From contig JAEQBH010003943.1 in the NCBI GenBank assembly GCA_016808115.1, positions 496,001 to 560,000 on the forward strand: a DNA stretch of 64,000 nucleotides. Reading direction: 5' to 3'. The translations under genes were made by a program, and so were the position numbers. This document shows, piece by piece, positions 35,401 through 46,508 of the stretch; position 1 is the stretch's first letter, and each line of letters opens with the position of its first letter. A model generated the notes under the pieces. The model was not told where the DNA came from. It worked only from the letters and a program-made list of their open reading frames with translations, and did not search any database. Source of the stretch: Tetrastigma voinierianum. Taxonomy: Eukaryota; Streptophyta; Magnoliopsida; Vitales; Vitaceae.

Positions 35401-37485
35401 CGGTTACCTACTGTTTTTCTCAATTTAAAGGGTATCAACTCCATAAATTGGTAATGGTCCCTTCTACCCATTTAAAGCTATGGTTCTAAGGTTTCTTCTC
35501 CAATTGGAATCATCCAATTTGGATCAATAGAACTCAAGTTATTGAATTTTACATCCATACTACACCAATTTGCAAAGCAGATCAGATTATTCTTACATAG
35601 CTCAGCGTGAAATTTCACCAGGAACTTTGGGGTAACAATTTTCTTACACTTCCTTCAAGTAAATTATTCCCCTAGAATTCTATTTTACCTGGAGTTTTGA
35701 ATCACTCAATTTGGATGAGTGAAACTCAGCTTATAATAAACTTATATAACAATATCAAAGCGAGCATAAACTAGTGAGCTACCTAATCTCACCTTTAATC
35801 CCGTATTTGGGAGCCTTAGAGCTACAGTTTGCTCCTGGTATCTTCTATAAATTTGTAGCCCTATCTCTTATGGTCCTTTACCAATTGGAATCACTTCATT
35901 TGGATGATTATAACTTAATCTATAGCCAAAACAAGAATAGAGGTTTTTTACAAAATTTTGACAGCATTTTCTTTGAAAACTCAACATTTTCCCTTTTTAC
36001 AAACACTACACAAAACCAATCCAAACCAATCCCAACCAACAATAAAAAACAACCTCAAAACAATCCCAAAACTCATTTACAACAAAAAAAAAACTCTTTT
36101 TATCCACATTTGGGGTTTTCCCTAACTCAAACACAAGAACAAAGGGTTTGGGTTTATTTCTTACCTCAAATCTCTTGGAACCTATGCTTCCAGCTCCTTC
36201 TTCCTCTTTGATCACTTGGAGACCAAAAGGGGATGATCTCCCACCAAAATCTGGATATTCCTCAACCTAGCTCTTCTCTTCTCACTCCCCTCTTAAAAAA
36301 CGTGATTGCTAAAGATAGGCTCCCAAGACCACTTTTGGTCTTTTAAACTCATTTTAAGTGTAAGGCCATGTTTGGCCTTCCACCCTATTCTCATTTTCTT
36401 TTTTTTTTTTTTGTCTTAAGTCACTTAATCTTCATAAGGCCTTGTTGGCCACCCAAGCAATGCATTCTTAGGTTAGGATTCTCCCCGAATGGCAATATAG
36501 CTCTTTTATTCCTATTTATAAATCCCCATATTACATAGACATAACTTGTTTCCAATGACCCTTAGGTCCCCTCATTTTCACATTTCCAAATTTGCCATTT
36601 TTCACTTGGGTAAATTTTAGTTGTAATCAATTCTCATTTAGTATATTATATTTCCATTTGGCTCTTAGCCATATAATTATTATGCAATATTTATTTATGA
36701 TTCGAAAAATACAAATGGCTCAATTTATACCGGAATATATAATAATTTTTATTATAAAATTCTAGAACATTTTTGAGGCGTTCTGAAGACGTCTGACGAG
36801 TCATGTCAAAGCCGCCCGAGTTTAGAGTACTGCGGGATTGGAGTCAGTATAGTAGGGGCGGTGAAGCAAGTCAGGTTGAGGCATACCTTGTCATTGTGAG
36901 CTCGGGGCCAAGGGTAGAAGATGAGGCTAGAAGCCGGCTTAAGAGCGGCCGGAAGTCCTAACCGAGAGGTCTAAGGATGGGAACGCGAAATTTTATTACA
37001 AATATGTGCTTGGAGGCGGACGTGTTACGTGCGCCTGGTACGAGCTTTAGTTGGTCGGATGAAATTGTTACGTCTCGGAGCGGTGCGAAGTCTAGAAGAA
37101 GAGTTGCGTGAAATTTAGGAGCCAGTCTGCGCAACAAAGCGATCTTCTTTAGATGGAGCTTGTCGAGAGGCCGAGAAATTTTATAAGCTCACATGGAGCC
37201 TTTGTAGGAGTGTTGTGGGTTGCGAGGGGACCTTCATAGGTAAGAGACTTTGGTCGTTCAAGGGGCCCGAGTTATAGGAGATTGGGGGGCCAGAGGCATG
37301 TACTCGATGGGCTTACAGGTGGCTTGCCTTTGGAGGAAAATTTTGCTAATGCCTACCAGGCACGGACTTCAACCGACATCCCAGTGACGAAGAGGCCAGA
37401 AGAGTCCCTCTCCAGCGAGAACATTACGAGAACTAGGTCCCATTTGAGGCCTACTCCCTTCTTCACCCTCTGCTCCTTCCTCTGA
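32432..37485 (+). pseudogene. Antisense extra ORF of the Tat-type element (gypsy-associated plant transposon domain)
   Basis: On the strand opposite to gag-pol, successive frames read GCRFPLHP (32434), then PSQLSPNYWG and VIGFLRG (32500-32560), then VSGRNWEYDPLDRDD and GVPVAWTTPENL (about 32720-32800). A GTGAGT splice donor follows at once, then LSPEDNVIAQELAECS. That order (RFPLHPF, PSQLAPNAW, a W-rich FFVSGRNWE strand, PVAW) is what I recall of the domain annotated as 'putative gypsy type transposon' (Pfam PF04195) in plant elements. 33336-33608 adds a charged helical segment (AEELKRKGSETDEDGD). A solo LTR interrupts at 33686-36785. 36791-37485 is GC-rich and may carry the C-terminus. Stops and frame changes make it non-functional. 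Its role in the element is unknown. Confidence 0.6.
33686..36785 (-). mobile_element. Gypsy-type solo LTR inside the antisense ORF
   Basis: 3100 bases of A/T-rich sequence sit in GC-richer surroundings. AAGAC at 33681-33685 and again at 36786-36790 is a perfect 5-base target duplication. The plus strand starts TGTGGCAACC and ends GAGGCGTTCTG. Its complement begins with AACGCC after three bases, like the TGTAACGCC start of the other LTRs here, so the terminal trinucleotide appears mutated. Inside, repeated 'attggaatca.ttcatttggat' motifs occur near 35330, 35510, 35700 and 35885. No gag-pol is present. Confidence 0.72.
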
Positions 37486-37659
37486 TGTCTGATCTCCCGC
37501 ACATATCTTTGCTTGCTTGCTGTTGTTTTTTTTTTTTTTTTTTTTTTTGGTTGGGCTTGGGACCCAGGACATATGTAGCCTTTTTCTTAATGAATATTTA
37601 TTTTTCATTTCACCACTTTAGCTTCTACTTGTGCACTTAGTGCATGAGCAGATAAACTT

Positions 37660-39600
37660 GGTGTATGGCTGATTGAGCGTCACGGGTTAAGCGAGTTGGG
37701 CTCTTGAAAACTATCTTGCTAGGCTCAGTGGTGAATGCTGGCAGACGCTCACAGGCGCTAAGGCCTTATAAATTTGGATTACTGAGCTAAGCGACTCTTA
37801 GGGCATGGCACCGACGGAAGTAGTTAAACTCTTCAAGCGAAGTACCTAAGCTCCACAGGCGTTGAGCCTTATAAGTTTATGTGCAGTACGAAGAAGCCCG
37901 ACTCTTGGTTTGCATGCTTTGAAGTAGATTAGTTGAGCTCTTCAAGGCGGAGCTCACGGGCTCCGGGCGCTCGGGCCTTATCAAATTTCGTTGCCTAAAG
38001 TGAGCCGACTCTTGGTGCATGGCTGGCGAGTAGTTGGGCTCTTCAGCGAGGCTGCTTGGGCTCACAGGCGTTGCGAGGCCTTATAGAACATATTACTGGC
38101 CCCGGCGGCTCTTGGTTGCATGGCACAGTAGAGAAGTTGAGGCTCGTCAAATTGAATTTTATTGGGCTCTGGGGCGTTGAGGCCTTATGAAATTTGAATT
38201 ACTGGTAGGCCCGACTCTTGGGGCGCATGGCTTGGCTTGAGTAGTTGAGCTCTCAAATGGCTCTTGGGCTCCTAGGCGCGAGGCCTTATGGGGTGGATTA
38301 CTGGTACAGGCCCGGCTCTTGGTTTGCATGGCTTGACGAGAGTAGTTGAGCTTTCCAAAGTATTTCTTTGGGCTCTGGGCGTTGAGGCCTTATAGAATTT
38401 GGATTACTGGCCAGATTGACTCTTGAAGTACATACCTAAGTAGAGTAGTTGAGCTCTTCAAGGCGAGCCTCTTGGGCTCCTGGGCGTTGAGGCCTTATAG
38501 AACATGTTGCTTGAGTTGGTGACTCTTAGGGCTGCATGGCACAGTGAGTGGATTGAGCGCTCGTCAGGTGAATTTCTTTGGGCTCCTAAACGGCGAGCCT
38601 TATGGGTGGGTGCTGAAATTTGGGAGGCCGACTCTTGGGGCTGCATGGCTGAGACGGAGGTAGTTGAGCTCTCAAAGCGCGAAGGCTCTTGGGCTCCACA
38701 GGCGTTGAGGCCTTATGGGCAGTTGTTTGTGGGAGGCTCTTGGTTGCGCTGGCTGAGGCGGATGGTTGAGCTCTCCAAATTGGTATTGGGCTCACAGACT
38801 CTGGCGAGGCCTTATAAAATTTAGATTACTGGTAGGCTTGACTCTTAAGAATTTGCATGCTGTGATAGTTGAGCTCTTCAAAGCCCGACTGTTGGGCTCT
38901 AGTGCTGAGGCCTTCTGGCGATAGACTCATGGCGGCTTATTGAGGCTCAGGTAGGTAGATGCACAGCGACGGCTCTTGGGTTGCATGTTGAGTTGACAGT
39001 CAAGCTCTTAGCTGAATTTCTTGAAGGCTCAGTGGGCTAAATACATTTGAAGCGACTCTTAGGCTTACATGGCTGAGTAAGAGTAGTTGAGCTCTTCAAA
39101 GCGGCTGTTGGGCTCTGGCCCCGAGAGGCGCTACGAGGCGATGAGCTCTGTGGCTGTGGCAGTCAGTGAGTGATGCCATTAGCCAGCTCTTAGAATTTGC
39201 ACATGTGGCTGAGTTGACCAGTCAGAGCTCTTAGCCCAATGCCCAGGCTCTGGGCGTGAGCCCTTCTGGTGATGACTTTATCAAGCGAGTCGTGAGGCTC
39301 AGTCATTTAGTCTGTTTGAAGCCAGCTCTGGTGCATCTTTGAGGATGAAGCGATCGAGAAGCTCTTAATGTTCTTTGGGCTCCTAATTTGAGGCCTTCTG
39401 GTGATGAGCTCTGTAAGGGCTTGTGAGCTCAGGTAAAAATTTGAATCTGGTGAGCTAATCTGTTGCATGCTTTGAGGTGGTGATCTTCAGTGAAATTTGT
39501 TGGGCTCTGGCATTTGCAGTGCTATGGGCGGTGTGCACAGTGGGCTGACTCTTGGGTTGCATCTTGAGTAAGTAGTTGAGCTCTTGGCCAGGCGCTCTTG
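37660..39600. repeat. Tandem array of about 104-bp units (satellite-like)
   Basis: The unit carries 'gagctctt', 'ttgggctc', 'ggcgttgaggccttat', 'ttactgg', 'gactcttgg' and 'gcatggct'. The 'ggccttat' core recurs near 37762, 37866, 37974, 38077, 38181, 38281, 38386, 38491, 38597, 38709, 38809 and 38909 (spacing 100-112), then more loosely to about 39600, giving about 17-18 units. Open frames through it are composition artefacts. It lies between integrase and 3' LTR of the Tat-type element, where such elements are known to carry variable tandem repeats. Confidence 0.88.
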
Positions 39601-39959
39601 AAGAGCGGCAGTTCTACTCCCTTCTTGGAAGAATGTGGAGTCTTCTAATCTTTGGTTTATGGAGGAATTGGAAGCGATTGTACTACTTCAGTGTGACAAC
39701 TATAAATGACGGCTCCTTCGTTATGGAGCCCATACTTCGAATCTCCTTTCTTTTTGGGTCGTAACTAGAATCTGCACGTAATGAAGCGTCATGGCTTGGT
39801 CGTCTTCGCAGGGGATCCGCCTGGGGATTCTGTTTCAGTTATGATGGATCTCCTGCCTGTGGGAGTTGTGTTTTTCCCTAGTCTCTCCTTTGTGGGAGTT
39901 ATGTTATTCCCAACCGTTAACTGGGGAATGCGTCCGAGGAGGCGGTGCATTTCTTGTGT

Positions 39960-40260
39960 CGCCTTTTCTATTTCTCCTCTTCTTTCTCTTATCATGTTTT
40001 GTTCTCCTTCTCCTTCTCCTTCTTTTCGGTTTCTCTTCCTCTTTTCCTTTTCCTTCTTTTCTGCTCTTTCATCTCTTTTCCTTTCCTTTCTTTCTCTTTC
40101 TCTCTTTCCCTGCATTCCTCTTATTAAGGTTTTTAAGCTGTACTCTTTCTCCTTTTCCTTCTCCCTCATTTCCTTTGCCCCCATCTATTTCTCTCACCTC
40201 TCTCTTTCTCTCTTGAGGTTTTTTTTTTTTTTTTTGAAGGGGGCTGCGTGCGGCAGGATG
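39960..40260. repeat. Pyrimidine-rich (CTT/CCTTTT) low-complexity block
   Basis: The plus strand is almost all C and T, ending in a T run near 40218-40235, so the element's sense strand is a long purine tract. The long open frames on both strands here (for example 39781-40269 and 39789-40184) come from this biased composition and should not be read as genes. Confidence 0.85.
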
Positions 40261-40899
40261 TGGGGATGACCTTTGCGGTGTAATTGAATGTAACTTGATT
40301 GGAATAAAGAGATATTTTTCCTTTTTGAATCATGAACTTGCACATTATGATGTATGTAATTTTCTTACGCATTCTCTGGCTGAGCTGTCTAAGACGTCTA
40401 ACAAATCTTATCGCGCTGATTAGTCATCAAAGTGATGTCCCTTTATTAGATTACAAACCGAGGTCTACTAATGGCAGCAAGATTGTTCAGCATTCCAAGC
40501 ATGATGCAGAACTTTTCCCTTCTCCGTCACGGAGTTAAGTAATTACCCGGTCGACGGCCGCGAGATCTGATGTCGGGAGCCCTCGATTAGTCCTAGTTTT
40601 TCCATGTCTTCAGTTCTTCCTTGCTGGTAGGAGCTTTTTAAGACTGGGTCACAGCTTCTTGCTCTGGGTTTGTTTTCAGTTCAAAAACCACACCGCCGTC
40701 TTCCTTTGTGTTAATTTAGGTGCGCTTTAGGACCTACTCATGCTTTTCATCTAGGAGATCTAAATTTGGCGGAGAGCCTCGTCATTGTGTTCAAACGCCC
40801 GGTCGATCCTTGGGGACTTTGTCGGAGCCTCGATAGGGCGGCTACGCCGGTGCGAGCTAGGCGAATAGTTTCTTAGGTTCTTGACTTGCGCGTAGTCTA

Positions 40900-43800
40900 T
40901 GGGCTATAACACCTCGGGGAGGTATTCCACCCATTTACCTTTAAGATCTTCGATTTGGTTTTTCAATCTTTGCTTTAAGGGTTCTGATGGTGACTTCTGC
41001 CTGCCCATTAGATTGCGGATGTGCCGGGGACGAGTAATAATTCTTGATCCCGAGCTCGACACAAAAATCCCTGAACTTGGCGTTATCAAATTGCTTTCCA
41101 TTGTCTGACACTAGAGCTCTTGGGATACAAACACACATGTGTATTTTCTACAAGTGCATTATCTTTTGTTACGTGATTGTAGCCAAGGATTCGACCTGAC
41201 CCATTTGGTGAAATGTCTATTCGCGTGATGATGAATTTGCATTGGCCGCTGATGGGCGAGGCCTAATATGTCAACCCCCATTGTTGGAGAACGGGGCCTT
41301 GGTGGCGTTAGGAGACTCTGATGGGAGGTGAAGATTTTGGCGTGCTCTTGGCAAATCTGCATTCTAGAGCTGGAGTCGATCGGCGTCTCTGAGCATTATG
41401 TTAAATAATATCCTTGCGCTTGGCACCCACCTTTAATGCCGAGAGCGATGCTGATTTCCGCGTGCTTCGTGCACCTCCCCTTAGTACATAAGTCGACATC
41501 TTGTGATGCAGGATGGGTGTGAAAAAACCTACGGCGCCTTAAAGGCTTCCCTTATGATTAGTGGTACGGCGACCGGTCTCATCTTGAGGGCCTCGCGAAT
41601 TCGTCGGGTGAGCGTCAGTCTGATGAATGTCGACCGGTCCGTCCAGTGGCAGTTTCAGGTGGGGAGACTTCCCCTCGCCATGAGATCTATAGAGGCTCTG
41701 AGGTCTTCGACGTTAGCTCTTTGGGGTCTTCTTGTGAAATTTGTGCAGTTTGCTAAGGTATGCCTTTCGAGTTCTCCGCTCTGGGTATGTCTGACACGAA
41801 CCTGACATGAATTTCTTATTAATTCCGTACCTTTTGAGGTATGGATCATTTTCACTGGCCTGTGGTGTCTTCTATTTGTCTTACTACGGTAGAGTCAGCC
41901 AGACCTGTTTGGTCAACTTCGTGAATGGGCAGGGGTTAAGGCCATTTCTTGATGGCCTCATCTTCGGCCTCGTTGTTGGAGGCTTGAATCAGAACTGACG
42001 CGTACTCAATATCTATTCCTCTACGGGGAGGTCGGGATTATCCGACTCAGCTTCCTTAAGCATTGTGTGGTTCTGAGAGTCTCGGATAGAGTCGGTTGTT
42101 GTTTAGTATTCTCGAGGCTGGCAGGTGAATTCCATGTGGCTTAGCTAAGACGCCCTTTTATTGCGGTTCGGCTTATATCACGATGTCGTACTCGCTGACT
42201 CTATGGCCCACTTCATCTGACCTTCTGAGGTCTCCGGTTTATTAATAGCACTTGCTTCGCCGGGTATTATTTAGATTTCAATGGTATGAGCCTGAAAGTA
42301 AGGGCGAAGCTTCCGGGTTGTGGTTACTAATGCCAGGATTAATTTTTCCATCCTTGGGTACCTCTCCTCTGCTCCTCTCAGAGCTCGGCTGCAATAGTAA
42401 ACTGGATGTTGTACTCAGTCTTTGTCTAAACTGAGGACACTGAGTCTTCGAGAAATGCAGAATTGCAGTATAGAATAAGGGAGCTCCTTGAGGGCTCACG
42501 AATGTGGGGGGGAGCTCAAATATGTCTTCCAGCGGCGAGAACGGCTTCTTCGCACTTTGTATCCCATTGAAAGCTTTCTTTAAAACTTGGAAGAAGGGTG
42601 ACATTTATCCTTGCCACGGATGCAGATGAAGCAGAAACGATGATCCTTCTTTGTCAACTAGACCTCCTTCACGCTTGATGGTGGCGGCATGTAGAGCCTG
42701 ACCTTTATTTTGTGCGGATTTGCCTCGATTCCTCGGTTGTTATTTATGAAACCTAAGAATTTTCAGTGACCTCAGAAGGCACATTTAGGCCGGATTCGAC
42801 TTCATGTTGTCTTATCTCATGATGCGGAATGCCTGAAGCCGGATGAGCTATGTGGGCTCGAGCGGTTGACTTCAGCAGCAGCCAATATGATACATGTACA
42901 CACCTCCATGGGCCGTTCCTATTTCCTTGGAACATCTGTTCTGCCAACCTCGATAAAGTAGCTCCTGTGTTCTTGACCCGAGGGCATCCTACACGATATG
43001 ATAGGTTCCACCGCCTTGTGACGAGCGAGGTTTTTCTTATTGTCTACGGATCCATGTTGATCACGGTTGTAGGCGGAGAAAGCATCCATAAAATTGAAAT
43101 TCGCGGTGTGGCATCGATGGTCGATTCGCGAGGAAACTATCTTTTGGGCATGCTACGGTGGCGTGCGGTGAAATCGATCTGATCGCCCTTAGTTTGCTTT
43201 TGGCGAAGGAAGTGCGACGTGGCGACCATTCAGAATATTCCACCTCTCTGATTGCCCCTGCCTTGAGGAGTTTGTCGACCTCCTCGTTGATCGCTTTTTG
43301 CCTTTCAGGAGCGAAGCTCCTTCTCTTTATGGCCCGGCGAAGGATGGGCCCGACGGTAGCATGGTGATTGTGGAATTGATTCACTCCCATATCTGCACCT
43401 TCCATGCGAAGACGTCTTTGTTCTATCTCAATAAATGGGTAAGGAGGCTTTTGAGGTCATCCGCAAGCTTGGAACCGATGTAGGCGAGGTGTTCAGGGTT
43501 GTCGTCCAATGGTATAGGTTCCAATTCTTCTGAGGGCTCAGGTTGGGTGTTCACCTCGTCGCGCATGTCGAGCTCGTCCAGGTATATGTTATCGATTGTT
43601 TTTTGCTTCATGGATGCTGAGTAGCATTCCCTGGCCACGCGTTGGTCTCCTCGAACCATTCCTACTCCACTTGTGGTAGGAAACTTGATCATCATGTGGT
43701 AAGCGGAGAATGGCGTATTGCATTGAGAAAGTGCACGCTGCGTATTATAAGTGGACGAGGAGTGCATGACGAGAATCTGTTATCGTCGTTGCACGGCGCG
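40900..43800 (-). pseudogene. Tat-type pol: protease end, RT, RNase H, integrase (broken)
   Basis: Read leftwards: the protease end and linker (STYNTQRALSQ, MMIKFPTTSGVGMVRGDQ, ELEPIPLDDNPEHLAYIGS) at 43423-43767. RT start is RRSFAPERQKAINEEVDKLL near 43310 with a partial CPKDSF near 43140. The YVDD region near 42900 is destroyed (reads VHVSYWLLLKSTARAHIA). RNase H traces follow (PFFQVLKKAFNG near 42590, ASNNEAEDEA near 41975). Integrase core fragments are WGIDILG-like MGVDILGLAHQ near 41275 and PRALVSDNGKQFDNAKFRDF near 41110, then GIKNYYSSPAHPQSNGQAEV. Frame changes every few hundred bases mean it is long dead. Confidence 0.82.
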
Positions 43801-45260
43801 GGGTCTCCCAGTGAGCACTAGTTGTATTGAGCCCCGAGGGTAATACTTTTCTCGAAGGAATCCTCGCAAGTGGGTGGCGGACCCGAGTTTCTCCCTTAGA
43901 TGCCACGTCTTATCGAAGTAGAAGGCGAAATGATGTCATTGAAACTCAGTTGTCGACTAGGACCGGAGTAGATAGTTTTGTTAGCCACTGACTACTCGTG
44001 TTGCAAGGCTCGTCGGGGTCTTGGCATCCCTCAGTCTTAGTCGAGAGAATGTTGGATGTCGGCAGGGCGGTTGGGTGACTTGGCCTTACATTACCTCTCC
44101 TTACGATGTTGCGCGAGGATGAGCCTTCTGTGAAGTGGATTCCCTCCTCATGAAGTCTTCGAGATGCATGGATTTCCCCTAGGGTTGTTGGTGTGAGTTG
44201 TTGTGCGCGAGGTGGTGGCGGTGGCTGCGAGCACAGGCCCCCGATTCTAAGCTGACCTTCGGTCTTGCATAAAGCGTCGGAATACCGCGTGAGATTAATA
44301 TTCTATTTCTTTCTGAATTTGTGTCACGATCATCAGATGCGATGCCGTAGTCCCCCTATGGAGCTGTAATCTTGGTGTTATCTGCCCAGTGGTCAGGCTG
44401 CTCATGCGGGATGGCCACCTTAAGCTGCTCGTGTTGCCAGCGTGAACCTGCGATCTTGTAGGCGGTCGAGGGTGCGCCGCCAGGGAATAATGTTGTCGGC
44501 CTTTCGGGTTGAGGTGGACCCGGAAGAGGTCTACGGGCTTCCACGCCTTTTCGAGGGCCAGTTCTCCATCTTTCTTTGGAGACCTCCTCTCGGTCATTTG
44601 TCTTTTGGGCTCAGATCCACCTTACTTGTCGATTATGCTTTTCTATTTATGGGTTGAAGGAAAAACGCTCTTGAATGTAAAGGGCTTCTTCGCCATTAAT
44701 GTACTTCTTCGGCTTTATGACACCTCGACCATGCTTACGAGGTTTTTGAGATGGAAAACATCAAATCTTTTGATTGCACTCCTAGCTCGGCGATGAATGC
44801 GGTGATCGCAAACTTTTCGTCGGGTATATCTACCTTCAGAGACTCGGCATTGAACCTATGGACATAGGACCTCAAGCTTTCTTACGAGATCTGCTTGATG
44901 GTCAGCAAATGATAACTTGGCTTTCTGTATGTGATGGCTCCAATGAAGTGGGAGACGAACGCAATGGATAGCTGCTTTGGGCCAGGGAATTGATGAGGGC
45001 GGGGCTTTGTTAAACCATGCGGGGATGGGCACTAGCGTGTGCGCGAAGGCTACGCATCGCCGCAGGTCACGATACCCGTGCGGCTCCATTTGATTCTTGT
45101 AAGTGTTAAGATGATGAAGCGGGATCTGCAGTCGAATCTTCCGACTGCGGCGTGCGAACTTTTCTTCCGGAAGAGGGAAGTGGAGCACCTCGACGTGAAG
45201 CGGTGATTAGGTTGTTACACCGAGGGTGTCCATAGAGTCGAGGCTCGTCCTCTTGACACT
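43801..45260 (-). pseudogene. Tat-type gag (broken)
   Basis: The recognisable gag core is at 44856-45188 in mixed frames: HLNTYKNQMEPHGYRDLRRC, then AWFNKAPPSSIPWP, matching the 'HL..Y..WM..HG..D...CR.FP.TL...A..WF..LPP.SI' pattern of plant gypsy gag. 44295-44597 is a basic, proline-rich stretch that would follow it. No zinc knuckle is preserved. The segment at 43800-44290 has no readable motif. Confidence 0.7.
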
Positions 45261-45772
45261 TCCTTCAGTGAGTTCACGCTGAGCTCTTGAACCTCTGCTC
45301 CCATGATCGCTCTCCCGCCCCTTGTTGAGGGTGGCGTAGTTCCTTCGTTCTGGGCTTGCCCCACGACGTTAACCGTTTGCCCTCCTCTCCGGGGGGCTAA
45401 GTGTGGTCAGTGCCTTGGCTCATTTGGACTTCTGCTACATTTAGCAACTTGGGGAGTCTTAGAGATTATGTTGCCCATGCGAGGGTGATGTTATGACCTT
45501 CTTGAGTTTGTCGCGCCTCATGTGGGCGTTGTATGCCTGGTGAGTTGCTCACAACTCTCCCCCATCCCGGTGTTAGTTGGTGAGGCGGAGTGCCTCCACA
45601 CCTCATCCGTCGATGCTTGCATTGTTTCCTGCAGCGGAGGTCTGCGTCTACGTTACTGGCGGTCTGCATCGTGGCCAGTTAGGCGTTGCTCTGCTTGTGT
45701 TCAGGGTTGATACCGTAAGTCTTTGAGAGATTAGCTTTGTTGTAAAGGAATTGTCGTCCCACGAGCGAACGG

Positions 45773-46437
45773 TGATGGTGCTTTTTTTCAACCGGGCGGG
45801 ATGGGCCCGAATTAGGTGTGGTAGGAGGATAGGATTTCTTCTTTGAAATTTTGGTCTGAGGCTACGGATGTGGCACTCCTCTAAAAACAAAGAAGGTGGG
45901 TCGGCCCGAGAACTGCCCGTGGCGCTGAATGCCTTAGTCGGGTTCCTTCGTGAGAGAAAAGATGAAATTTGTAGGCGAATGTTTTTGCGTACCTTTCACC
46001 GAGGGGGTGGCCTGATATATATAGTGTATGTTTTCATAATTGGATGGTAATAAGGATTCTTTCCCACTGGATGGGATATTTTATGTCTTTATCAATATCG
46101 AATTTAATAAGGGATATGGAAGGAACAATTTATTGAGAATTATCCTTCTCCCTTATTTGGTGAGATCCGGTTTGATCTAACTTGGATAACACGTTTGTGT
46201 GAATTATCTATTCGCTTCGGTGAGATTTGGATTAGATTTACGATAAAAGATGTTATTGGGGATTATCTTCGTTCATATTGGTGATATTTAGTATGATTTG
46301 GGAATGTGGATCTTCGACTACGTCTTATCGACGCTGGGGCGTGGTTTGACTCGTTTTGAAATTTGGCGTTAGGGTTTGGAGTTTTTCATTGGGCTTGCCT
46401 CTTATTTGGGCAGCCAGTGGGCGCAACGCGCTGTTAC
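45773..46437 (-). repeat. Tat-type element 5' LTR
   Basis: The plus strand begins TGATGGTGCTTTTTTTC and ends near 'gctacatcg' directly before a TA tract. It is the partner of 30900-31590. The primer site should lie just left of 45773. The sequence there (complement of 45755-45772, CCGTTCGCTCGTGGGACG) does not resemble a tRNA 3' end I recognise. Confidence 0.82.
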
Positions 46438-46447
46438 AAGCTACATC

Positions 46448-46448
<1 letters not shown>

Positions 46449-46504
<56 letters not shown>
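46449..46504. repeat. (TA)n microsatellite, right border of the nest
   Basis: An uninterrupted TA run directly right of the Tat-type element. Beyond it, single-copy-looking A/T-rich sequence leads to the TOPORS-like gene. Confidence 0.95.

Positions 46505-46508
<4 letters not shown>

Larger units (their letters stand above)
30900..46437 (-). mobile_element. Large Ty3/gypsy retrotransposon of the Tat type (decayed)
   Basis: Direct LTR copies lie at about 30900-31590 (3') and 45773-46437 (5'). Between them, on the minus strand, come gag (45.2-43.8 kb), protease-RT-RNase H-integrase (43.8-40.9 kb), a pyrimidine-rich block, an array of about 104-bp tandem repeats (37.66-39.6 kb) and an ORF in the opposite direction (32.4-37.5 kb). 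The large size, the LDDNPE.LAYIGS protease-RT linker, the ACPKDSF-type RT and a long 3' region with tandem repeats and an extra ORF are known traits of the Tat group (Ogre, Retand and relatives). It sits between TA tracts, so the target was a TA microsatellite and the TSD cannot be told from the repeat. Without the inserted LTR at 33686-36785 it is about 12.4 kb. Confidence 0.82.

Noticed and set aside
37660..39600. CRISPR-like array
   Set aside because: Units are head-to-tail without unique spacers, drift in length, and sit inside a plant retrotransposon.
39781..40269. Long overlapping open frames on both strands of the pyrimidine block
   Set aside because: Both are low-complexity (Ser/Phe/Leu on one strand, Lys/Glu/Arg on the other) and come from biased composition. 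Same for 54538-54873, caused by a GA-rich tract.
43158..43483. Plus-strand frames over the Tat-type RT
   Set aside because: They are antisense shadows of the RT on the minus strand.
30900..46437. Reading the GC-rich block as horizontally acquired bacterial DNA
   Set aside because: Direct LTRs, Tat-type integrase and RT motifs and TA-tract borders explain it as a retrotransposon. GC-richness is a property of the element.
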